From contig NZ_JASMRZ010000002.1 in the NCBI RefSeq assembly GCF_030462475.1, positions 189,613 through 223,409 of the forward strand: a stretch of 33,797 bases of DNA. Direction: 5' to 3'. The notes below the pieces were generated by a model. It was not told where the DNA came from. It saw only the letters and a list, made by a program, of their open reading frames with translations, and made no database searches. The position numbers and the translations under genes were made by a program. The DNA comes from Variovorax sp. CAN15. Lineage in GTDB: Bacteria; Pseudomonadota; Gammaproteobacteria; Burkholderiales; Burkholderiaceae_C. Within the stretch, counting starts at the first letter, position 1, and each line of letters starts with the position of its first letter. Shown here piece by piece: positions 9,380-16,568 of the stretch.

Positions 9380-9790
9380 ATGACGGAAGAAGCGAAGCTC
9401 CCCTTGCACGAGATTTTTTACTGCAGCACGCTGGCCCAGGGCCTGCCGCCCGGCACTGTGGGCCTCATCGCCTCCCGGGCCCGCGCCTACAACGCGCTGC
9501 ACGGCATCACCGGTCTGCTGGTTTTCGACGGGCTTCGCTTCTGCCAGCACCTGGAAGGTCCGCCCGATGCCATCGGCACGCTGATGCAGCGCATCGGGAA
9601 AGATCCGCGCCACGTCGGCGTCAGGGTGCTCCATGAAGCCCCGCTGGCGGTCCGGCGCTACAGCGGCTTCGGCATGGGACTGGCCGAATGCGAAGGCCCG
9701 GACCTGATGGCTGGGGTGCACGCGTTGCATGGAGAGAAAGCCCTGCGGCATTTCCTGGCGCTGCTGCCCAGCTTCGACATCAACGGCTGA
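9380..9790 (+). CDS. Stand-alone BLUF-domain blue-light sensor
   Basis: 136 aa, nearly all BLUF domain (FAD-binding photoreceptor) with a short C-terminal helical tail. The photocycle residues are visible: Y14 (IFYCS), N38 (AYNALHGITGLLVF) and Q56 (FCQHLEGP). Their spacing of 24 and 42 residues equals that in PixD (Y8/N32/Q50) and AppA (Y21/N45/Q63). At the semi-conserved Trp position (PixD W91, AppA W104) this protein has F97, followed by the conserved M99 (GFGMG). There is no attached output domain, so it must signal through a partner. In-frame starts at 9344 (ATG) and 9320 (TTG) are possible; I chose 9380 because the domain begins right after it. No good ribosome site marks any of them. 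Confidence 0.87.
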   Translation: MTEEAKLPLHEIFYCSTLAQGLPPGTVGLIASRARAYNALHGITGLLVFDGLRFCQHLEGPPDAIGTLMQRIGKDPRHVGVRVLHEAPLAVRRYSGFGMGLAECEGPDLMAGVHALHGEKALRHFLALLPSFDING

Positions 9791-9830
9791 CAGCCGGAAG
9801 AACACGCCCCGAACAGCCCCCCAAAAAGGA

Positions 9831-9852
9831 AAAGGCGGCCGAAGCCGCCTTT
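9831..9852. terminator. Rho-independent terminator, probably bidirectional
   Basis: Perfect 9-bp stem AAAGGCGGC (9831-9839) / GCCGCCTTT (9844-9852) with a CGAA tetraloop. Read on the minus strand the stem is followed by a T-rich run (TTTTCCTTTTTGG), so it should end the DUF2917 transcript. On the plus strand it is 40 bp past the BLUF stop with a short T-tract. It sits between two convergent genes. Confidence 0.8.
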
Positions 9853-9878
9853 CTCAGCACCTGGAGGACCGGGAACGA

Positions 9879-10196
9879 TCAGGCGTTGTCCCAGCTGTAG
9901 GTGGCGCCATAGCCATCCCACGCCTCCATCACGATGCGCTGGCCCGCGGCCACCATCAGCGATTCGCCGGGTGCGAGCACCAGGTCTTCGCTGGGGTTGG
10001 CGGGCGTGGCATCGGGCGTGATCCACACGCGGCCCTGCTTCACGCGCAGGATGCTGGCCGCCCGAGCCTTCAGGCTCATCGCCTCGCCAGGGGCGATCTG
10101 CCATGCACCGCGGCGTACGGCCGGCGGAACGGTGGCGGCGCGATCCGGGACAGACAGGGACGAGAGCGATTCGGTGGTGCAGACGGCGGTGGACAT
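9879..10196 (-). CDS. DUF2917-domain protein
   Basis: 105 aa, small soluble protein. The C-terminal two thirds (about 33-100) match the DUF2917 pattern: PGEAMSLKARAASILRVKQG, then RVWITPD, a variable loop, LAPGESLMVAAGQRIVMEAW. These read as short beta strands, suggesting a small cupin-like fold. The ATG at 10194-10196 has AAGGAG 7 nt upstream on its strand; an in-frame upstream extension to 10244 has no such site. It is divergent from the GcvA-like LysR gene. The family has no known biochemical function. A relative is encoded at 24039-24368, also divergent from a regulator. Confidence 0.83.
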   Translation of the reverse strand: MSTAVCTTESLSSLSVPDRAATVPPAVRRGAWQIAPGEAMSLKARAASILRVKQGRVWITPDATPANPSEDLVLAPGESLMVAAGQRIVMEAWDGYGATYSWDNA

Positions 10197-10281
10197 GATG
10201 TAACTCCTTGGGGCTTTGCCGAGGCGCTTGACAGAAAGAGGCAATGGCGCAGTTCGGGAATGAATGATCGTTTCTACGGCG

Positions 10282-10349
10282 TTGGCGGTCCAATGAAAAC
10301 GAGTTAGCCTACTGATGCTGGTTTCGCATCAATTGATCGACTGCGAACC
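10282..10349 (+). promoter_or_regulatory. Candidate LysR promoter and operator between DUF2917 and lysR
   Basis: TTGGCG (10282-10287), a 17-bp spacer and TAGCCT (10305-10310) could be a sigma70-type promoter reading towards the LysR gene. Just downstream is a nested dyad: TTCGCA (10323-10328) pairs with TGCGAA (10342-10347), and inside lies the perfect 10-bp palindrome ATCAATTGAT (10328-10337). A palindrome between divergent LysR and target genes is the usual place for a LysR binding site. Both calls are by eye. Confidence 0.4.
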
Positions 10350-10366
10350 ACCCTCGATTCACACCC

Positions 10367-11350
10367 ATGCAACATTCCCAGACCCATCTGCGCTCCCGCC
10401 CGATCTCCGCCGGGCACCTGCGCGCCTTCGAGGCGGTGGCCCGCCACCTGAACTTCCGGGCCGCCGCCGAGGAAATGGCGCTGACCCAGTCGGCCGTGAG
10501 CCGGCAGATCCAGTCGCTGGAAGAGGAAGTGGGCGTGGCCCTGTTCCTGCGCCATACACGCGCCGTGGAGCTCACCAGTGCCGGCGCCCTTCTGCTGCTG
10601 GCGGTGCAGCAGTCGCTGCCGCGCATCGACACGGCCGTGCGCCAGATCCGCCAGAGCGCCGGGCGCCAGAGCGTGTCGCTGACTACTTTTGCCTCGTTCG
10701 CCTCGATGTGGCTGATCCCGCGGCTGGAGGCCTTCCAGCGCGACAACCCCGAGATCGACATCCGCATCGACGCCAGCGACGTGGCGGTCGACCTCGACGT
10801 GGCCGACGTGGACATCGCCCTGCGCTACGGTCCGCGCGAAGCCATGCCCTCGGGCGCGGTGCGCCTGTTCGGCGAAACGCTGACGCCGGTGGCCAGCCCC
10901 TGGCTGCTGAAGAGCAGCCCGCCCATCAGGACGCCGGAAGACATGACGCGCTTCACGCTCATCGAGGCCGGCGACGCCCATCGCACGCACCTCGAATGGC
11001 TGACCTGGCGCCGCTGGTTCGAGGTGAACGGACTGGAGCGCGCCCAGCCCAAGCGCTGGCTCTACTTCAACTACGCCTACCAGATGGTGCAGGCCGCGCT
11101 CACCGGCCAGGGCGTGACGCTGGCGCGCAGCTCGCTGATCGCCGAAAGCCTGGCCAACGGCGACCTGGTCGAGGTGCTGCCGCAGCACCGCATGGATTCG
11201 CCGATGTCGTACTGGCTGATAGCCGGCCCGCGCAGCGTGCTGCGCCCCGAGATCAGAGCCTTCTGCGACTGGCTGCAGCTGCAGGCCGTGACCACGCGCG
11301 AGACCATCGGCGAAGTGCCCGACCCGGACACCGTCGACGACATCGACTGA
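10367..11350 (+). CDS. LysR-family regulator, GcvA-like
   Basis: 327 aa. The HTH is at about 15-75 (AGHLRAFEAVARHLNFRAAAEEM, then QSAVSRQIQSLEEEVGVALF). The effector domain at about 100-305 is of the GcvA subgroup type, with the LTTFASFASMWLIPRLEAFQ, DLDVADVDIALRYG and FNYAYQMVQAALTGQGVTLARS segments. The start ATG at 10367 sits at normal distance from the HTH; no strong Shine-Dalgarno is seen. An Asp-rich tail (VPDPDTVDDID) ends the protein. It is divergent from the DUF2917 gene, which may be its target (inference). Confidence 0.9.
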   Translation: MQHSQTHLRSRPISAGHLRAFEAVARHLNFRAAAEEMALTQSAVSRQIQSLEEEVGVALFLRHTRAVELTSAGALLLLAVQQSLPRIDTAVRQIRQSAGRQSVSLTTFASFASMWLIPRLEAFQRDNPEIDIRIDASDVAVDLDVADVDIALRYGPREAMPSGAVRLFGETLTPVASPWLLKSSPPIRTPEDMTRFTLIEAGDAHRTHLEWLTWRRWFEVNGLERAQPKRWLYFNYAYQMVQAALTGQGVTLARSSLIAESLANGDLVEVLPQHRMDSPMSYWLIAGPRSVLRPEIRAFCDWLQLQAVTTRETIGEVPDPDTVDDID

Positions 11351-11397
11351 GGCTCAAGACGAAGAGGAAGGAAAGAGCGGCCCGGCGGCCTTTTCCA

Positions 11398-11490
11398 GGA
11401 ACACCGCGGAACCGGCTTTGCCGGGCCGCAGGTGTTGCCCCCGGAAGGGGGTGGGCGTAGCACACGAAGTGCGCGAAGCCTGGGGGCGAG
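11398..11490 (-). repeat. 93-bp intergenic repeat, copy A
   Basis: This 93-bp block recurs with a handful of substitutions and two compensating 1-bp indels at 15583-15675. It ends directly against the stop codon of the cyclo-ligase gene and lies between two convergent genes. It contains small hairpins: CCGGC-TTT-GCCGG and CCCCC-GGAA-GGGGG. I recall close relatives being frequent downstream of genes in Variovorax and related Comamonadaceae, but that is from memory. A role as a transcription terminator or RNA-stabilising end is plausible. The rest of the gene-free stretch 11351-11397 shows nothing. Confidence 0.8.
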
Positions 11491-12108
11491 TCAGGTAACA
11501 GGCCAGACGACGCCGTTGTCGTTCAGGATGGCGTCCAACGGCAGGTCGTGCGCCTCGGGCTCGAAGTCCGGGACGAAGCCGTTGGTGAAGCCCAGCCCCA
11601 CCGTGAAGGGCCGGGGCTCCAGCGCGGCCAGCGTGCGGTCGTAGAAGCCGCCGCCGTAGCCCAGCCGGTAGCCGCCGGCGCTGTAGCCCACGCAGGGCAC
11701 GAACAGCAGGGTGGGCACGATCAGCTCGGTGTCCTTGGGCTTGGGAATGCCGTAGGCATCCTCTTCCATCTGGCAGCCCGGGTACCAGGCATGGAAGGTC
11801 AGGGTCTTGTGAACTTTGTCGATCACCGGCAGTCCGATGCGGCGGCGCTGCGGCTCTTCCATGAGTTCGCCGTCTTCCTTCCAGCGGTGCAGTGCGGGCA
11901 GCGGATCGAACTCGCCCTTGATCGGCCAGTAGGCGCCGATCACCGTGTCGGGCCGGCCCACCAGCCAGATCCGCATCACGCGCTGCAGCAGGTCGGCGCG
12001 CGTCATCCGGTCGGGCATCGCAAGACGTTGCTCGATGAGTGCCTTTCTCAACTGTTCCTTAAGAAAACTCGCCGTTGCCGAGGTGTCGGCACCCTTTGAC
12101 TTGTCCAT
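11491..12108 (-). CDS. 5-formyltetrahydrofolate cyclo-ligase
   Basis: 205 aa, normal for the family (ygfA/fau/MTHFS). It converts 5-formyl-THF to 5,10-methenyl-THF with ATP, returning the storage form to the active folate pool. Visible motifs are the N-terminal KEQLRKALIEQRLAMP with basic residues for ATP, a central IGAYWPIKGEFDP, and the C-terminal signature GYRLGYGGGFYDRTLA. The ATG at 12106-12108 is preceded by a GGGGGA very close to the start. Upstream in-frame codons would run into the divergent transglycosylase gene. Only 9 bp separate the two start codons. The stop codon abuts repeat copy A. Confidence 0.92.
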   Translation of the reverse strand: MDKSKGADTSATASFLKEQLRKALIEQRLAMPDRMTRADLLQRVMRIWLVGRPDTVIGAYWPIKGEFDPLPALHRWKEDGELMEEPQRRRIGLPVIDKVHKTLTFHAWYPGCQMEEDAYGIPKPKDTELIVPTLLFVPCVGYSAGGYRLGYGGGFYDRTLAALEPRPFTVGLGFTNGFVPDFEPEAHDLPLDAILNDNGVVWPVT

Positions 12109-12117
12109 AATCCCCCG

Positions 12118-14148
12118 ATGCAGTTCCCAAGCATTTTGGCACCCAAGCGCACTCACCTGCGCAATGCGGCCCCCGCGCTGGTTTTTTCCGCGGTCATCGC
12201 CTTCGCCGCACTACTCTCGCAGCAGCCCGCAGCGGCCCAGACCAACACCAACGACGACGTCCTGATCCAGATGAAGCAGGCCTTCCAGCGCGGCGACAAG
12301 GCCCGGCTGACCGCCCTGCTGCCGCAGGCCCGCGGCCATGCGCTCGAACCCTGGGCCGCCTACTGGGAACTCAAGGCTCGCCTGCAGGAAGCATCACCCA
12401 GCGAAGTGCAGGACTTCTACGCCCGCTACCCCGGCACCTATCAGGAAGACCGCCTGCGCAACGACTGGCTGCTGCTGACCGGCCAGCGCCGCGACTGGGA
12501 CAACTTCTCCGCCTCGCTCGATGGCTTCCGCATGGGCGACGACCCCCAGGTGCGCTGCTACGCGATCCTGGTCGACACCCTGCGCAGCGGCACCGCCACG
12601 CAGGCGCAGGCCGACGAGGTGCGCCGCAACTGGTTCGGCCAGAAAGACCTGGACGACGGCTGCCTCACCGCCGCCGACCGCATGGTGGCCGCCCGCCTGC
12701 TGTCGACCAACGACGTCTGGAAGAAGGCCCGCCTGGCCATGGAGGCCAACCGTCCGCAGGCCGCGCGCGCCGCCGTCACCATCGCCGCGCCCGACGCGCT
12801 GCCGCTCTTCGAGGAACTCAACGCGAGCTCGGCCAAATTCCTGACCGGCCGCGCCTTCGTGGCCGCCAAGTCGCGCAAGGAGCTGGTGGTGCTGGCGCTC
12901 ATCAAGGTCGCCATCGCCGACCCCGAGCTGGCCGCCTCGCAGCTCGACAGCAAGTGGGGCCCGATGCTCTCGGCCGAGGAGCGCAACTGGCTCTGGGGCA
13001 CCATCGGCCGTGCCGCCGCCATCAAGCTATGGCCGCAGGCCGGCAGCTACTTCGCCAACGTCACGAAGAACAGCGACCTCTCCGACGACATGCTCGGCTG
13101 GCGCGTGCGCGCCGCCCTGCGCGCCGGCCAATGGAAGGAGGTCGTGCCCGCCATCAACGCGATGAGCGAGACCGCCCAGCTCGACCCGACCTGGGTCTAC
13201 TGGAAGGCCCGCGCCCTGGCTGGCGTCGGCGGCGACGAGCGCCGCGCCCAGGCCCGCGAGCTCTACCAGAGCATCGCCGGCTCGCGCGGCTTCTACGAGA
13301 TGCTGGCGCTCGAGGAACTGGGCCAGCGCACCGTGGTGCCCACGCGTCCGGCCCCTCTCACGCCCGAAGAGAAGGCCGCCGCGCGCAACAACCCGGCACT
13401 GGCGCGCGGCCTCTACGCCATCGCCATCGGCCTGCGCCCCGAGGGCACGCGCGAATGGAACTACGCCACCAACCTGCACGACAGGGGCGGCATGGACGAC
13501 CGCGCCCTGCTGGCCGCGGCCGACTTCGCCTGCCAGCGCGAGGTGTGGGACCGCTGCATCAACACCAGCGAGCGCACCAAGGGCGTGGTCGACGTCGATC
13601 AGCGCTTTCCCATGCCCTTCCACGACACGGTGCTGCGCAAGAGCCAGGACATCGGCCTCGATCCGGCCTACGTCTACGGCCTGATCCGCCAGGAAAGCCG
13701 CTTCATCATGGACGCGCGCTCCGGCGTCGGTGCCTCGGGCCTGATGCAGGTCATGCCCGCCACCGCGCGCTGGACGGCCCGCAAGATCGGCATGACCGAC
13801 TTCTCGCCCAGCCAGATCAACGACCGCGAGACCAACATCACCATCGGCACCAATTACCTGAAGCTTGCGCTCGACGACTTCGACGGCTCGATGGCGCTGG
13901 CGGCAGCCGCCTACAACGCCGGCCCTGGCCGGCCGCGCAACTGGCGCAACGGGCCGGTGCTCGACGCCGCCATCTGGGCCGAGAACGTGCCCTTCAACGA
14001 GACACGCGACTACGTGAAGAAGGTGCTGGCCAACACCACCAACTACGCCGCCATCATCAGCGGCCGGCCGCAGTCGCTCAAGGAGCGCCTGGGCCGCGTC
14101 GGCCCGCGCGACGCCGCGGAGCCCGAGCCGAACAAGGACCTCCCCTGA
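12118..14148 (+). CDS. slt: Soluble lytic murein transglycosylase (Slt70-like)
   Basis: 676 aa periplasmic enzyme that cleaves the MurNAc-GlcNAc bond of peptidoglycan to give 1,6-anhydro products. The N-terminal signal peptide has a hydrophobic core (LVFSAVIAFAALL) and an AAAQ cleavage region near residue 41. Residues about 45-490 form the alpha-superhelical Slt domain. The catalytic SLT domain at about 500-640 has E526 in YGLIRQESRF as the likely catalytic acid, then the GLMQVMPATA motif and AAAYNAGPGRPRNW. The first ATG at 12118 is used; no Shine-Dalgarno is visible. It is divergent from the cyclo-ligase gene and 15 bp upstream of the mgtC-like gene, perhaps co-transcribed with it. Confidence 0.94.
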   Translation: MQFPSILAPKRTHLRNAAPALVFSAVIAFAALLSQQPAAAQTNTNDDVLIQMKQAFQRGDKARLTALLPQARGHALEPWAAYWELKARLQEASPSEVQDFYARYPGTYQEDRLRNDWLLLTGQRRDWDNFSASLDGFRMGDDPQVRCYAILVDTLRSGTATQAQADEVRRNWFGQKDLDDGCLTAADRMVAARLLSTNDVWKKARLAMEANRPQAARAAVTIAAPDALPLFEELNASSAKFLTGRAFVAAKSRKELVVLALIKVAIADPELAASQLDSKWGPMLSAEERNWLWGTIGRAAAIKLWPQAGSYFANVTKNSDLSDDMLGWRVRAALRAGQWKEVVPAINAMSETAQLDPTWVYWKARALAGVGGDERRAQARELYQSIAGSRGFYEMLALEELGQRTVVPTRPAPLTPEEKAAARNNPALARGLYAIAIGLRPEGTREWNYATNLHDRGGMDDRALLAAADFACQREVWDRCINTSERTKGVVDVDQRFPMPFHDTVLRKSQDIGLDPAYVYGLIRQESRFIMDARSGVGASGLMQVMPATARWTARKIGMTDFSPSQINDRETNITIGTNYLKLALDDFDGSMALAAAAYNAGPGRPRNWRNGPVLDAAIWAENVPFNETRDYVKKVLANTTNYAAIISGRPQSLKERLGRVGPRDAAEPEPNKDLP

Positions 14149-14163
14149 AGGGCGCCGCCTGAC

Positions 14164-14703
14164 ATGAGCTGGCGCGACGATGTCCTCGACACCCTCGCGT
14201 CCGAGTTCTCGGATGTGGGCGACGCCGGGCAGCTCACGCGCATCGTGCTTCGGCTCACGCTCGCGGGCGCTCTGGGCTTCGTGCTCGGCTTCGAGCGCGA
14301 GCAGCAGGGCAAGGCGGCCGGCGTGCGCACCCACATGCTGGTGGCCATCGGCTCGGCGATGTTCGTGCTGGTCCCCCAGCAGGCCGGCATCGTGCCGGCC
14401 GACATGAGCCGCGTGATCCAGGGGCTGGTGGCGGGCGTGGGCTTTCTCTGCGCCGGCACCATCCTCAAGCAGGGCAAGGACGAAAGCCACGTACAGGGCC
14501 TGACCACCGCCGCAGGCCTGTGGATGACGGCCGCCATCGGCATGGCCTGCGGGCTGGGCCGCGAGGCTACGGCCGTGACGAGCGCGCTGCTGGCGCTCGC
14601 CGTGCTGGCGCTGGTGCCGCGCCTCGTGAGCCTGATCGAGCGGGTGGCCGGACAGCCGAAGAACGACGGCGACACCGAGCGCGGCGAAGAAGATAAAGGC
14701 TAA
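14164..14703 (+). CDS. MgtC/SapB-family membrane protein
   Basis: 179 aa inner-membrane protein. The MgtC domain covers about 20-150 with four to five hydrophobic segments: LRLTLAGALGFVLGFEREQQGKAAGVRTHMLVAIGSAMFVL carries the family GxERE and GVRTH motifs, followed by LVAGVGFLCAGTIL, GLTTAAGLWMTAAIGMACG and ALLALAVLALV. The C-terminus is short and charged, so the larger cytosolic domain of Salmonella MgtC is absent. Family members are tied to Mg2+ limitation, membrane potential and intramacrophage survival, but no activity can be read here. It follows slt after 15 bp on the same strand. Confidence 0.9.
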   Translation: MSWRDDVLDTLASEFSDVGDAGQLTRIVLRLTLAGALGFVLGFEREQQGKAAGVRTHMLVAIGSAMFVLVPQQAGIVPADMSRVIQGLVAGVGFLCAGTILKQGKDESHVQGLTTAAGLWMTAAIGMACGLGREATAVTSALLALAVLALVPRLVSLIERVAGQPKNDGDTERGEEDKG

Positions 14704-14743
14704 AGGCGACGCCCGTCGGCACTGAACGCCAGGCCACCTGGCC

Positions 14744-14803
14744 TCGGCATCAATTCGCGCTGCCTTCGGCATCAATCGCAGCGCGGCGCACAGCTAGCAT
14801 CAA
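14744..14803. repeat. Direct repeats upstream of the GST gene
   Basis: TCGGCATCAAT occurs at 14744-14754 and 14766-14776, 22 bp apart (about two helical turns). A shorter GCATCAA recurs at 14797-14803. They lie in the 142-bp gap before the glutathione S-transferase gene and could bind a regulator. No clear -35/-10 pair stands out, and chance repetition is not excluded. Confidence 0.4.
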
Positions 14804-14845
14804 AGGCTTTTTCAGAACCATCGCAACGGACCGGAGGCCCTTCCC

Positions 14846-15535
14846 ATGCGCAAGCTCTATGTCGGCAACAAGAATTACTCTTCATGGTCCATGCGGCCCT
14901 GGGTGCTGATGAAGCAGGCCGGCATCGAATTCGAGGAGGTTGCGGTGCGCTTCGATTCCTTCGAGGCCGATTCGCAATTCAAGAACACCATCGGCGCGCT
15001 GAACCCGGTCGCCAAGGTGCCGGTGCTGGTGGAAGACGACGGCCTCGTCATCTGGGACACGCTGGCCATCGCCGAGTACCTCGCCGAGACCTTCCCCGAA
15101 AAGCAACTCTGGCCCCAGGGCAAGGCCGACCGTGCGCGCGCGCGCAGCGTCTGCGCCGAGATGCACTCCGGCTTCGGCGGCCTGCGCAACCATTGCGGCA
15201 TGAACCTCGAAGCCTCGCTGCCCGAAGTGGGCGCGCGCCTGCTGAAGGAAGTGCCCGAAGTCGCCAGCGACCTTGCGCGCATCGTGCAGATGTGGAGCGG
15301 CCTGCTCGAGGCCCATGGCGGCCCGATGCTGTTCGGGCGCGAGTTCGGCATCGCCGACGCCTACTTCGCGCCCGTGGGCACGCGCATCAGGACCTACGGC
15401 CTGCCTGTGCCGGCGCACGTCTCGGCCTACATCGAGCGCGTGCAGGCGCTGCCGGGCGTGAAGGCCTGGATCGACGCGGGGCTGGCGGAGAAGGACTTCC
15501 TGCAGTTCGAAGAGCCCTACCGCACCGGGCGATAG
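14846..15535 (+). CDS. Glutathione S-transferase family protein
   Basis: 229 aa. The thioredoxin-like N-terminal domain (about 1-80) begins KLYVGNKNYSSWSMRPWVLMK, where a Ser in the NYSSWS loop is the likely glutathione-activating residue. VAKVPVLVEDDGLVIWDTLAIAEYL follows, with the cis-Pro and the glutathione gamma-glutamyl contact. The all-helical C-terminal domain covers about 90-215. The segment GMNLEASLPEVG and the overall layout are like bacterial YfcF/YfcG-type GSTs of unknown substrate. GGAGG lies about 9 nt before the ATG. It is convergent with ompW, with repeat copy B between them. Confidence 0.9.
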   Translation: MRKLYVGNKNYSSWSMRPWVLMKQAGIEFEEVAVRFDSFEADSQFKNTIGALNPVAKVPVLVEDDGLVIWDTLAIAEYLAETFPEKQLWPQGKADRARARSVCAEMHSGFGGLRNHCGMNLEASLPEVGARLLKEVPEVASDLARIVQMWSGLLEAHGGPMLFGREFGIADAYFAPVGTRIRTYGLPVPAHVSAYIERVQALPGVKAWIDAGLAEKDFLQFEEPYRTGR

Positions 15536-15582
15536 GGTCCTGGCGGGACCACAGGACGCTCAAGGAGAAGGATCCAAGTCGC

Positions 15583-15675
15583 GGAACACCGCGGTGCCGG
15601 CTTGGCCGGGCCGCGGGCGTTGCCCCCGCAGGGGGTCGGCGTAGCGACACGAAGTGCGCGCAGCCTGGGGGCGAG
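15583..15675 (-). repeat. 93-bp intergenic repeat, copy B
   Basis: Second copy of the block at 11398-11490. It lies between two convergent genes (GST and ompW), 6 bp beyond the ompW stop, in the same orientation relative to the minus-strand gene as copy A. The hairpin cores are kept although bases differ: CCGGC-TTG-GCCGG and CCCCC-GC-AGGGGG. Confidence 0.8.
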
Positions 15676-15681
15676 CCCGGT

Positions 15682-16407
15682 TCAGAACCTGTAGGTTGCC
15701 GACACGTAGGTGACGATGGGGTTCAGCTTCAGGCTGGCTTCGCTGGTGGCCACCGGGAGGCCGTAGACCGAGGTCGTCGTCAGCTTGGCCTTGGTCTTCA
15801 GCGGGATGTAGGAGACCGAGAACGAGATACCCCAGTGCTTGTCGAACTGGTAGGCCGCGCCCACGTTGATCACCGGTGCGAACTTGCTGTCGAGCTTGGC
15901 GGTGGTGTTGACCGCGAAAGGCGACTGGTGGAACTGCGAGGCCAGCGCGCCCTGCAGGTTCGGGGTCAGCTTGACGTCGCTGTACCAGACATAGGTGGCG
16001 CCCAGGCCAACGAATGGACGGAACGCATCGTTGCCTTCGTTGAAGAAATACTTGCCCAGGATCGTCGGGCTCCACTGGCGGGCCTCGCCGAGTTGGCCCA
16101 CGCGGCCGAGGGTGCCGGTGCCGTTGAGCTTGAACTTGGGCGGCACGCCGAACACGCCTTCCACCGCCCAGTGGCTGTCGATGAAGTAGGTAGCGTTGAG
16201 GCCCAGGGTGTCGGAGTCGCTCACGCTCGCGCCGGAACCGGGCAGCACGCTCGGAATGGGCGAGGTCACGGTCAGCGGCTTGCTCGAATCCTGCGGTGAC
16301 AGGTGGAACCACCCCGCGCCGACGACCCAGTCGCCAGCCTTTTGCGCCATGGCACCGCCGGACGCAAGGCCGCACAGAGCTGCCAGTGCGATCATTCTTT
16401 TCTTCAT
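15682..16407 (-). CDS. ompW: OmpW-family outer-membrane protein
   Basis: 241 aa, predicted 8-stranded outer-membrane beta-barrel with a narrow hydrophobic channel. The signal peptide MKKRMIALAALCGLASGGAMAQ ends at AMA-Q. The mature start GDWVVGAGWFHLSPQDSS, the VSDSDTLGLNATYFIDSHWAVE segment, the FRPFVGLGATY strand and the terminal VTYVSATYRF, with the C-terminal aromatic needed for barrel assembly, are all family features. AAAAGGA precedes the ATG by 9 nt. Upstream is a probable promoter carrying a TetR-type palindrome (16514-16542). Repeat copy B follows the gene and may act as terminator. OmpW genes are often stress- or oxygen-responsive; the signal here is unknown. Confidence 0.92.
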   Translation of the reverse strand: MKKRMIALAALCGLASGGAMAQKAGDWVVGAGWFHLSPQDSSKPLTVTSPIPSVLPGSGASVSDSDTLGLNATYFIDSHWAVEGVFGVPPKFKLNGTGTLGRVGQLGEARQWSPTILGKYFFNEGNDAFRPFVGLGATYVWYSDVKLTPNLQGALASQFHQSPFAVNTTAKLDSKFAPVINVGAAYQFDKHWGISFSVSYIPLKTKAKLTTTSVYGLPVATSEASLKLNPIVTYVSATYRF

Positions 16408-16513
16408 GATGTGAATCCTTTTGGTTGAATATCCCTCTGCGGATACGGGCGCTGGCTGTGACCGCCGCTGACGATCGCCCGAATGACGAACGATTGCCCG
16501 GTCTGCGCCGCGG

Positions 16514-16542
16514 ATTATCGAACGACCGTTCTATTTTTTACA
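16514..16542 (-). promoter_or_regulatory. Probable ompW promoter with a TetR-type operator in the spacer
   Basis: On the minus strand TGTAAA (16542-16537), 17 bp and GATAAT (16519-16514) form a plausible sigma70 promoter reading towards ompW, leaving a leader of about 100 nt. The spacer contains the perfect palindrome GAACGGTCGTTC (16531-16520), a shape typical of TetR/AcrR-family operators. A repressor bound there would block RNA polymerase. No TetR gene is in the window. The site is also 38 bp from the cca start, so it could affect both genes. Confidence 0.5.
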
Positions 16543-16568
16543 GGTGGGAGTATCCCTAAACTGCCGCC

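Noticed and set aside
13027..14775. Minus-strand 582-codon frame opposite slt and the mgtC-like gene
   Set aside because: Low-complexity shadow; the plus-strand genes have signal peptide, catalytic and membrane features.
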